A stretch of DNA of 6,894 nt from Phycisphaerae bacterium (lineage in GTDB: Bacteria > Planctomycetota > Phycisphaerae > Phycisphaerales > SM1A02). Of the stretch, positions 1-6,600 are shown in pieces. Numbering within the stretch: position 1 is the stretch's first letter; each line of letters opens with the position of its first letter. Location: assembly GCA_002718515.1 (NCBI GenBank), contig PBEX01000028.1, positions 36,903 through 43,796 on the forward strand, in the 5' to 3' direction. The position numbers and the translations under genes are program-made. The notes under the pieces were generated by a model. The model ran no database searches. It was given only the letters and a program-made list of their open reading frames with translations, and was not told the DNA's origin.

Positions 1-22
1 GATTGTCAATGTAGCACATCTC

Positions 23-67
23 AAAGAAAAACCCCGCTGTGGCACGAGGCGACAGTCGGGGCTCTTT
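23..67 (-). terminator. Terminator-like hairpin, stronger on the minus strand
   Basis: The arm CCCCGCTGT (32-40) pairs with ACAGTCGGGG (52-61), leaving one bulged T and an 11-nt loop. An outer AAAGA (23-27) can also pair with TCTTT (63-67). Read on the minus strand, the GC stem is followed by TTTTTCTTT, a good intrinsic-terminator tail. Read on the plus strand, only CTCTTT follows, so plus-strand termination would be weaker. It could end an upstream plus-strand gene outside the window (a TAG at 12-14 closes one frame just before it) or a short minus-strand RNA starting to its right. The hairpin is seen directly; its role is inferred. Confidence 0.55.
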
Positions 68-70
68 ACT

Positions 71-89
71 GTTCGTCCGGTCAACGAAC
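71..89. repeat. Small inverted repeat
   Basis: GTTCGT (71-76) and ACGAAC (84-89) form a perfect 6-bp inverted repeat around a 7-nt spacer. It lies directly beside the terminator-like hairpin and before the purine run GGAGGGAGAG (91-100). It could be an RNA stem on either strand or a protein-binding site; nothing decides between these. Confidence 0.35.
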
Positions 90-105
90 GGGAGGGAGAG
101 ATATT

Positions 106-171
106 GTGAATCAATTATTCGATGCAAGTTGCGTTCGGTTTCATAAATTCATATATTTAATACAGTTATAA
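106..171 (+). CDS. Possible 21-codon leader ORF with strong ribosome-binding-like sequence
   Basis: A GTG at 106 opens a 21-codon frame that stops at TAA 169-171. The purine run GGAGGGAGAG (91-100) ends 5 nt before the GTG, a better Shine-Dalgarno match than that of any of the three large genes. The predicted peptide is short and mixed hydrophobic, with no recognisable motif, and the frame is also open back to the left edge of the window (1-105), so the GTG need not be a real start. It ends 54 nt before gene 1. It could be a leader peptide, a decayed gene end or chance. No family is recognised. Confidence 0.2.
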   Translation: MNQLFDASCVRFHKFIYLIQL

Positions 172-172
172 T
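129..172 (+). promoter_or_regulatory. Promoter-like AT-rich region upstream of gene 1
   Basis: There are two overlapping sigma70-like possibilities. TTGCGT (129-134) is 17 nt from TATATT (152-157). Separately, a perfect TATAAT lies at 167-172, but it has no good -35 box at normal spacing. Either would start transcription upstream of the 226 start codon. Because AT-rich DNA gives such matches by chance, and promoter consensus in planctomycetes is poorly defined, this is a weak call. Confidence 0.3.
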
Positions 173-173
173 T

Positions 174-204
174 CAGATAGTCCGCATTTTTGGACACTTA
201 TCTG
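174..204 (+). promoter_or_regulatory. Long interrupted inverted repeat just before gene 1
   Basis: CAGATAGTCC (174-183) pairs with GGAC (192-195) and TATCTG (199-204), giving 10 bp with an 8-nt T-rich loop and one 3-nt bulge (196-198). It ends 21 nt before the ATG at 226 and starts just after the TATAAT at 167-172. As DNA it could be an operator at the transcription start; as RNA it could be a leader hairpin. No Shine-Dalgarno sequence follows it. The pairing is seen directly; the regulatory role is inferred. Confidence 0.4.
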
Positions 205-225
205 TGTTTTGTGTAGTATTAATGC

Positions 226-1185
226 ATGAACTATCGATGCATGATTAGTTTTTCACTTGCATTACTTTCTTCTGCAAACGCTGAATTAGTTTTTTCTTCT
301 ATCCCAAATAATGCGCCAGATGGATTCAGTGAGGTCTTTTCGAAACATGTCGATGTACTCGGGCTTCACGTCTACGCAAAACAACATGTGCCAAACAGCA
401 GGGTGTTGCACTGCGCAAACATCCTTGCCCAGTGGATTGACAATAATGAAGATGGTGAAGTGGACAATGTTTTCGTGTACCAAGAACTTGTCAATCGGCA
501 CGCATCGATGGTGATGTGGTGGAACGAAGATCAAGCGGAAGATGATTTTGACAATATTCCCAATGATGTATTAGATAACTATGCATTGCAAGCGATCTTT
601 GGTGATGAAGTTAATATGAATTATCCAAAGAATCAAGAGTTCGATGCAACGCTTGAAGAAACACTGCATTTAGTTACGCATGAAGGATATTCCAGAGTCT
701 TTCCATCTACCTGGGGCGAGTTCCCAGAAACTGCAATGACAAATACGATGGATGCTGTGATAAAGGGTGGGTGGTATCACTATGATGACCCGACGTGTGA
801 TTATGAATGTGACGCAACGGAATACTTTTATTGGTCGCTTACTTCTATACTTGGCGCTCAAGATTACCCGTGGCGTATTTGGGAGATTGCTGACGAGTGG
901 GAACTTCCGACGCTCGCTTTGATGCAGAAACACAATCAGCAAATGGTTGATTTGCTTCAAGACAGCCAGTGGGGGCTTGCAACGGTGTTGCCTGATGGTT
1001 CATATGAACCTACATTGGCGTGCCCCGCTGATTTCAATGGAACGGGCTTTGTCGATGTAATAGATTTGCTCTTTCTCATTGACAACTGGGGTCAGGCGGG
1101 AGAAGGCGATTTAAACGGCTCTGGAACCGTCGATGTGGGCGATGTGCTTGCCCTCATCGATTCGTGGGGAGAATGCCCGATTTAA
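226..1185 (+). CDS. Secreted protein of unknown function, possible metal-binding enzyme, with C-terminal dockerin-like tail
   Basis: 319 aa. The N-terminus has an arginine, a hydrophobic core and an A-N-A site, so signal peptidase I would cut near residue 19; Met6 (position 241) is an alternative start, and neither start has a Shine-Dalgarno sequence. The body (20-260) matches no enzyme family I can name with certainty. It has an acidic EF-hand-like loop (D72-N81, with D72, N74, D76 and D80) and a segment E144-E145-x-x-H148-x-x-x-H152-E153-G-Y155 that looks like a metal or catalytic centre but is not a standard HExxH motif. A pair of cysteines (C191, C195) precedes an aromatic Y-F-Y-W stretch. 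The tail (266-319) carries two calcium loops of the D-x-N-x-x-G-x-V-D-V-x-D type and ends in W-G-E-C-P-I. The loops have T or S where dockerins usually have D at position 5. The shared tail with the two downstream proteases suggests export and display by the same route. The protease idea is only inference. Confidence 0.9.
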   Translation: MNYRCMISFSLALLSSANAELVFSSIPNNAPDGFSEVFSKHVDVLGLHVYAKQHVPNSRVLHCANILAQWIDNNEDGEVDNVFVYQELVNRHASMVMWWNEDQAEDDFDNIPNDVLDNYALQAIFGDEVNMNYPKNQEFDATLEETLHLVTHEGYSRVFPSTWGEFPETAMTNTMDAVIKGGWYHYDDPTCDYECDATEYFYWSLTSILGAQDYPWRIWEIADEWELPTLALMQKHNQQMVDLLQDSQWGLATVLPDGSYEPTLACPADFNGTGFVDVIDLLFLIDNWGQAGEGDLNGSGTVDVGDVLALIDSWGECPI

Positions 1186-1190
1186 CTGAG

Positions 1191-1236
1191 GGTCTGTCCC
1201 CGGGACAGGTACAGGACCAAACCCTTTTGGTTTTTT
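1191..1236 (+). terminator. GC-rich palindrome plus weak T-tailed hairpin after gene 1
   Basis: CTGTCCC (1194-1200) and GGGACAG (1202-1208) are perfect 7-bp arms around a single C, so an RNA hairpin would open its closing pairs. Eight bases later ACCAAA (1216-1221) and TTTGGT (1226-1231) form a 6-bp stem with a CCCT loop, running into six T (1231-1236). Together they could attenuate transcription between gene 1 and gene 2. The second stem is AU-rich and weak, so read-through into gene 2 is likely. The palindrome could instead be a dispersed REP-like element. Confidence 0.4.
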
Positions 1237-1271
1237 GGCGTTTTTTCTTGCTTTTTGGCCCATTATGAGCA

Positions 1272-3509
1272 ATGATTAGGGGATACCTTCGGAGTCATTT
1301 TTACATGTTTCTATCACTGTGTCTATCAAGCTTGCTCGCCATCGCGCCTCATGAGTTTTCAGTCGAAAACGATGTTGAAACACCGTCTTACATTTCATCT
1401 TTTGGCGGCGTCAGTATTGAGATAGAACAAGACGAACTTGAATCAATTCCCCTTGGCGCGGATGTCATTGTTCGGCAATTCCCACTTGGTGAAGATGGCG
1501 TCGTTGATCTACAACTAGAGCGCTTTGATGTATTTACGCAAAACGCAGAAGTCGTGATTGGCAAAAAACTCAAAAATGGTCAAACTGTGGGGCATCATAT
1601 TGAGAGACCAGATCTCGTTTTGCTACGCGGTTCAGTTTATAAACAGCCAGACACACATGTATTCCTTGCTTTCGGCGAGCATGTAAGCAACGGTTTTGTT
1701 ACAACCGAAAGTGAAACTTTTGTCTTAACTCAACACCCAGAACTTGATACAACTTTTGTATACAACATCACAAGCGTTGATCCTGAGAAAATGAACTGGG
1801 CTGAATTTCAATGTCAAGTTGAAGATGTCATCTTGCCAGAGAGAAAGCAACAAGTCGCTCGCTCGCAACTTGGTGATTGTTTGGCATTACAAGTTGCAAT
1901 TGATACTGACTGGGAGTTTACTGGTAGTCTCTTTGCTGGTGATACCAGCGCCTCAGGCGAATATGCAGCAACAGTTGTTGGTGCAGTTTCATCAATTTAC
2001 CAAAATGATATTGATGTTGCGATGCACATCTCTTTTCTACGACTTTGGGACGCCACAAATGATCCTTGGAATGCAGATGACACTGGTCCTCAACTAGGGC
2101 AGTTCAGAGAATACTGGCAAGAGAACATGACTGATGTTCCAAGGCACTTGGCTCATCTCTTTAGCGGGCGAAATTTAGGTGGCGGGATGGCATATGTTGG
2201 TGCAGTTTGTTCGCCGCACGGTTACGCCGTCTCAGCAAACCTCAATGGTTACTTCCCGCAACCACTTGAAGATCACTCGTATCAAAACTGGGACATCATG
2301 GTGATTGCTCACGAACAAGGGCATAACTGCGGCACATGGCACACGCACAACTATTCGCCGCCAATTGATAACTGCGGAAACGGCGACTGTACAGATGCTT
2401 TTGGCGGAACAATCATGAGTTATTGTCATACATGCTCAGGTGGTCTCTCAAACGTAGTTCTTGAATTCCACCCGCAAGTACGTGAAACAATGGAAAATTA
2501 TTTGCTTAACAGCATTTCGTGTTCACTTGAATGTGACCAATTCTTAAATGGCTCATGCTGTTTTGAAGATGAAGTATGTGAAGAACTAACTGAGGAAGAC
2601 TGTGGAGATGCTGATGGTATTTTCCTAGGAATAGGCACATTTTGTGCAACTGGTGGCTGCGAACCGGACGAACCCGGAGCTTGTTGTATTGATGATATTG
2701 GCACATGCGCAGAACTTGATTCAAACACATGTTTGTTTGCCGATGGTTTGTTCCTAGGAATTGATACTACATGCGATCTTGATTGGTGCAATCCAAGTGC
2801 AGAGTTTGCATGTTGTTTAGGAACAGAGTGCGATGAACTTTCGCAAGTTGATTGTGAAAATGCAGGCGGTCAGTTCGATGGCATAGGTTCAAACTGCACA
2901 GATTATTGCCAGCCACTTCATAACGATTTCTGTGACACTGCCTTTGAAGTTTCAACAGGTGCGTATAACTTTTCGACTTACGATGCAATTTCTGACAACA
3001 TTCCTGTTGATAATGAAATGTGCATTTCGGATTACCTAGGTGAAGTGAAATCAGATGTTTGGTTTAAGTATCAAGCGTGCGAGTCAAGTGAACTGCTTGT
3101 CAGCTTATGTGGCACAGTGAATTTCGATTCAGACCTCGTTGTATATAACGGCTCCTGCGAAATGCTCAATCAAGTTGGGTGCAACGGCGATGGTGCTGGT
3201 TGTGCTGGATTCACAAGTGAACTTACATTAGAGGTCACTGAAGGTGACACGTACTTCATCCGCGTTGGTGGCTTCAACGCTGACAGTTATGGACACGGAC
3301 AGATTGTGTTCGGTGGTCAGCAATGTTCGCCAGATACGCCTTGCCAAGGGGATGTAAACCTCGATGGGTTCATCAACATTTCCGATGTGCTCCTCATTAT
3401 TGACCATTGGGGCGAGATTGAAGGCGAGTATGACATCAATGAAAACGGCATAGTGGACCTCGGAGACCTCCTCATTGTGATTGCCTCATGGGGTGATTGT
3501 GAAGACTAA
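1272..3509 (+). CDS. Secreted metzincin-type zinc metalloprotease (reprolysin/M12B-like) with Cys-rich repeats, PPC-like domain and dockerin-like tail
   Basis: 745 aa, predicted extracellular endopeptidase. A basic N-terminus and hydrophobic core end at A-I-A (23-25), the likely signal cleavage; Met12 (1305) is an alternative start and no Shine-Dalgarno sequence is visible. Residues 26 to about 195 look like a propeptide. The catalytic domain (about 200-420) has the metzincin zinc site H347-E348-Q-G-H351-N-C-G354-T-W-H357, with three His ligands and the general base E348, and a Met-turn I-M382-S-Y; such domains cleave peptide bonds with Zn2+. The third His is followed by T-H rather than the D of most ADAM/adamalysins. 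Three six-cysteine repeats follow (427-463, 469-506, 513-546), then a 130-residue PPC-like beta domain (551-680) and two calcium loops (691-743) ending W-G-D-C-E-D. The PPC-like domain aligns without gaps to residues 566-695 of the next protein. The region 201-745 contains only two lysines (K593, K599). The exact peptidase subfamily is uncertain; the metzincin class is well supported. Confidence 0.95.
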   Translation: MIRGYLRSHFYMFLSLCLSSLLAIAPHEFSVENDVETPSYISSFGGVSIEIEQDELESIPLGADVIVRQFPLGEDGVVDLQLERFDVFTQNAEVVIGKKLKNGQTVGHHIERPDLVLLRGSVYKQPDTHVFLAFGEHVSNGFVTTESETFVLTQHPELDTTFVYNITSVDPEKMNWAEFQCQVEDVILPERKQQVARSQLGDCLALQVAIDTDWEFTGSLFAGDTSASGEYAATVVGAVSSIYQNDIDVAMHISFLRLWDATNDPWNADDTGPQLGQFREYWQENMTDVPRHLAHLFSGRNLGGGMAYVGAVCSPHGYAVSANLNGYFPQPLEDHSYQNWDIMVIAHEQGHNCGTWHTHNYSPPIDNCGNGDCTDAFGGTIMSYCHTCSGGLSNVVLEFHPQVRETMENYLLNSISCSLECDQFLNGSCCFEDEVCEELTEEDCGDADGIFLGIGTFCATGGCEPDEPGACCIDDIGTCAELDSNTCLFADGLFLGIDTTCDLDWCNPSAEFACCLGTECDELSQVDCENAGGQFDGIGSNCTDYCQPLHNDFCDTAFEVSTGAYNFSTYDAISDNIPVDNEMCISDYLGEVKSDVWFKYQACESSELLVSLCGTVNFDSDLVVYNGSCEMLNQVGCNGDGAGCAGFTSELTLEVTEGDTYFIRVGGFNADSYGHGQIVFGGQQCSPDTPCQGDVNLDGFINISDVLLIIDHWGEIEGEYDINENGIVDLGDLLIVIASWGDCED
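2310..2342 (+). other. Zinc-binding active-site motif of the gene 2 protease
   Basis: These codons encode H-E-Q-G-H-N-C-G-T-W-H, an exact HExxHxxGxxH metzincin signature. The Met-turn (T-I-M-S-Y) lies 25 residues after the third histidine. Between them, P-P-I-D-N-C and G-N-G-D-C add cysteines that probably form disulfides. All catalytic residues are present, so an active enzyme is expected. Confidence 0.93.
2550..2909 (+). repeat. Three tandem six-cysteine repeats inside gene 2
   Basis: The encoded repeats share the pattern C-C-x(5-7)-C-x(7)-C-x(13)-C-x(3-4)-C with a G-x-F-x-G-I-[GD] core. Cysteines are at 429/430/436/444/458/463, 471/472/479/487/501/506 and 514/515/520/528/542/546. The first two copies share the nucleotide string TTCCTAGGAAT at the same point, consistent with duplication. 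Similar 'G-A-C-C' modules occur in secreted planctomycete proteins; their function is unknown, probably a disulfide-locked spacer or binding module. Confidence 0.85.
2922..3311 (+). repeat. PPC-like domain, copy 1 (gene 2)
   Basis: This encodes residues 551-680, beginning N-D-F-C and containing D-V-W-F, F-D-S-D-[LI]-V-V-Y, C-N-G-D and I-R-V-G-G. Seven cysteines (554, 584, 603, 613, 629, 637, 644) match the copy in gene 3 position for position. It resembles bacterial pre-peptidase C-terminal (PPC) domains, beta-sandwich modules found after secreted protease domains. Confidence 0.8.
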
Positions 3510-3521
3510 GATAATTTATAG

Positions 3522-3595
3522 TCCCTTAAAAAACGCATTTAAATCCCTTAAAATCAAAAAAAAGGTTTTTTGCTTGTAAAAAACCTGAAACCTGA
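3522..3595 (+). promoter_or_regulatory. AT-rich gap with direct repeats and mutually exclusive hairpins before gene 3
   Basis: TCCCTTAAAA occurs twice (3522-3531, 3544-3553), starting 22 bp apart, about two helical turns. Next, a T6 run (3566-3571) can pair either with the A-run before it (CAAAAAA 3555-3561 with TTTTTTG 3566-3572) or with that after it (AGGTTTTTT 3563-3571 with AAAAAACCT 3578-3586, 9 bp, 6-nt loop). The second hairpin is followed by T8 on the minus strand only. Tandem AACCTGA copies follow (3582-3588, 3589-3595). No plus-strand terminator is evident between genes 2 and 3, and no convincing promoter either. Confidence 0.35.
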
Positions 3596-3644
3596 CAAAC
3601 TAAAAAGGGGTATATTTCAGTGGTAAAACGATTTTTTCTAATTT

Positions 3645-3658
3645 AAAGGAAGCGAGAG
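3645..3658 (+). promoter_or_regulatory. Ribosome-binding site of gene 3
   Basis: AAAGGA (3645-3650) lies 11 nt before the ATG at 3662, and GAGAG (3654-3658) lies 3 nt before it. This is the only large gene here with a plausible Shine-Dalgarno sequence, and it supports the 3662 start, which also gives a complete signal peptide. Confidence 0.5.
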
Positions 3659-3661
3659 ACC

Positions 3662-6600
3662 ATGAAAACTAGTTCAATATTTGCAGTAGTTGTAACTTCA
3701 TTACTTTTAGGTACTACTACGAATTATGCAGCTGACACTGCAGCATCTATCTCTATGAACCAAATGAGGGAATCTCATCCCCGTATGCGTATGATGGATA
3801 GAGCTGGAAGCATCCACAAAATTGTTGATAAGCAACTTTCAACTGGTATGACTGCTAAAGCATCAGCTGATGCGTTTGTTCGCGACTGGGCACCAGCACT
3901 TGATGTTGATGCTAATGGTTTTATTGAACGCGGTCCATTTATAGATGGTCGCCATGAACAAGGTCTCATGTATAACCATAACACTGGTGAATACAAGTTC
4001 ACTGGATTTTATTACACACAAACAGTCGATGGACTTCCTGTTTATGACTCACGCTTAATGGTTCTGGTTCGCAATGCAAAGAACTACCCGGCAGTGAGCG
4101 CAACTACTGTTTTAAAAGATGTTAAAGGTTTTAAAGCTCCTAAGCGAGCTGTCGCAAGTGAAGCTGTTGCCCTCATGTCTGCAGCGACTCATCTTGGACG
4201 TGGCACAACTGTCACCATGCCAGAACTTATGGTTTACGCTGGAACTGAAGAAACTGGTCACAGTGAACCAGTTGCAGTACTTGTTTTCCAAGCAACAAAT
4301 GGCGGGGCATGGGACTTTGATAACTACCGAAAATTTGAACTCGTCGTCGATGCTTTGACAGGCGAAGTCCTTTATGAAAAGAACCTTATTCTTCACGTAG
4401 ACGGAAATGTCTCGGGTATGGCGACTGAAAGTTCAGGTGCTGATGTATGCGAAGTTGAATCAGCTATGGGAATGCCTTATGCTCGCGTTACACAAGGGAG
4501 TCAGACGGTTTACGCAGATGAAAATGGCGATTTTACAATTAATGGCGTTGGAAACATTACCTCTACTCTTGACGGTGTATGGTTTAATGTTGATAACCAA
4601 TCTGGCACAGATGTGTCTCTTACCCAATCCGATCCATACTTCATGCATAATGAATCAAACAATAATGAACAAGTAAGAGCACAGGTGAACGCATATATGC
4701 ATTCAAACATTGTGCGTGATTTCACACTTTACTATTCTCCAAACTATCCAACAATTGGAAATCAACAAGGTTTTCCTGTCAATACAGGCGTGAGTGGAAC
4801 TTGCAATGCGTTTTATGATTATTCCTCCATAAACTTCTATAACTCTGGAAGTGGATGTTCCAATACGGCTTATTCAGTTATTGTCCACCATGAATATGGA
4901 CATCACCTGGTAGCAGTAGCTGGAAGTGGCCAAGGTGAATATGGTGAAGGTATGGGTGATGTCATGGGTGTTCTTATAAGTGGCGATCCCCAACTTGCAA
5001 GAGGTTTTTATAGCAATGACTGTGAGAACGGAATTAGAAATGCAGACAATAACCGTCAATATGGCGGGAGTTGTTCAGGTATACATGATTGCGGTCAGTT
5101 AATCTCAGGTTGTGTATGGGATGCGCTTGAAACTGTTGAAGCAGCTCATCCAGGTGAGGGTCTTGATATTGTTGCATCTCTTGCAATCAATGCAATTATG
5201 ATGCATACAGGAACTTCTATTGATCCTTCAATTACTCTGGATTGGTTAATACTAGATGACGATGATGGTGATTTGGATAATGGTACGCCTCATTCAGTTG
5301 CCATTCTTGAAGCGATGAACATGCACAGCATGGGCGACCTTCCAGAGCCACTCGACAATGACTTCTGTGAAGACGCTCGTGAAGTAACAGATGGAGACTT
5401 TGCATTCTCAACTGTTGGCGCAATCTCAGACAGCGTCCCATACAACGAAGATCAATGCGTAGGAACTTATCTCGGCGATATGAATGCTGATGTTTGGTTT
5501 ACTTATGTCGCATGTGATAACGGTGAAATGAATGTTTCAACATGCAACTCTATAACTTTTGACAGTGATATTGTTGTTTATCAAGGAGATTGTGACAACA
5601 TGTCACAAGTTGCGTGCAATGGTGATGCTGATGGCTGTGATAATTACACCTCAAATGTTGTGTTTAATGTTGTCGGTGGCGAAACATATAAGATTAGAGT
5701 TGGTGGTTGGGATAGTTCAGCTTCTGGTAGTGGTACTCTTCAAATTGATGGTCCTGGCGATGGCGATTGTGGAGACGGTCAACCACTTGTCATCACATGG
5801 CCTGATGGTCAACCAGATTTGCTTGATCCAAATGGTGGCACTTCCGTAACACTCATGGTTGAAGACGGCACATCATCACCAGATGGCACCGGCGATTTAA
5901 ACTACAACGATGGTTCAGGTTGGATGTCAATGCCACTTGATTACAATGGTTCAATGATGTACACAGCGACATTCCCATCGTTTGATTGTGGTGTAATGGT
6001 TGACTGGTATGTTTCATTTACAACTATCGATGGTGATGATGTCACGAGTCCAAATGGAGCTCCTGACTACACATTTAGCGCATCGGCATACAACGGATTT
6101 GATGTGGTCTTTGATGACGACTTCCAAACAGATGAAGGTTGGACAGTTGAGTCAGATGTTACAGAAGGTGCATGGGTACGAGTCATGCCATCTGCAGGCG
6201 GTGTTCGATGTGACGCTCCAACAGATGCTGACGGCTCTGGCATGTGTTATGTCACAGGTAACGGTGGCACTGAAGATGTCGATGGTGGTACAACAACGTT
6301 GTATTCACCAACAATGGACGCAACTGATACGCCAATGCTCAGTTACTACCGTTGGTACAACAACGGAGCAACCTGTAGTGGCGCTGACGCTAACAATGAT
6401 TACTTCTATGTTGACATCTCAAGTGATGGTGGCATGACATGGTCAAACCTTGAAACAGTTGGACCAGTAGAAGAATCAAGTGGTGGTTGGTACTTCGTTG
6501 AGTACGACCTTTCAATGGTTGACGGTTTTGAACCAAGCGATGACTTCCAAGTTCGCTTCGTTTGTGGCGATCTCGGTGAGGGCTCAATCATTGAAGCAGC

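Noticed and set aside
1..171. Plus-strand frame open from the left edge to TAA 169-171 as the end of an upstream gene
   Set aside because: It runs through a terminator-like hairpin and an AT-rich promoter-like region, and its predicted residues show no recognisable family; only its GTG-started end is listed, at low confidence.
1265..1279. Four-codon upstream ORF (ATG 1265 to TAG 1277-1279) overlapping the gene 2 start
   Set aside because: It is too short to separate from chance and has no ribosome-binding sequence.
2498..2791. Minus-strand frames over the Cys-rich part of gene 2
   Set aside because: Two overlapping minus frames lie opposite a strongly patterned coding region with conserved cysteine spacing; their translations are low complexity and show no domain.
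3563..3586. Plus-strand terminator for gene 2
   Set aside because: The 9-bp stem is followed by GAAACCTGAC, with no T-run on the plus strand; the T-run is on the opposite strand only.
3592..3616. Promoter for gene 3 from CTGACA (3592-3597) and TATATT (3611-3616)
   Set aside because: The spacer is only 13 nt, too short for a sigma70-type promoter.
6000..6437. 145-codon plus-strand frame inside gene 3
   Set aside because: It lies wholly within the MAM-like and Ig-like coding part in another frame, and its Met/Gln/Thr-rich translation is typical of a shifted frame.
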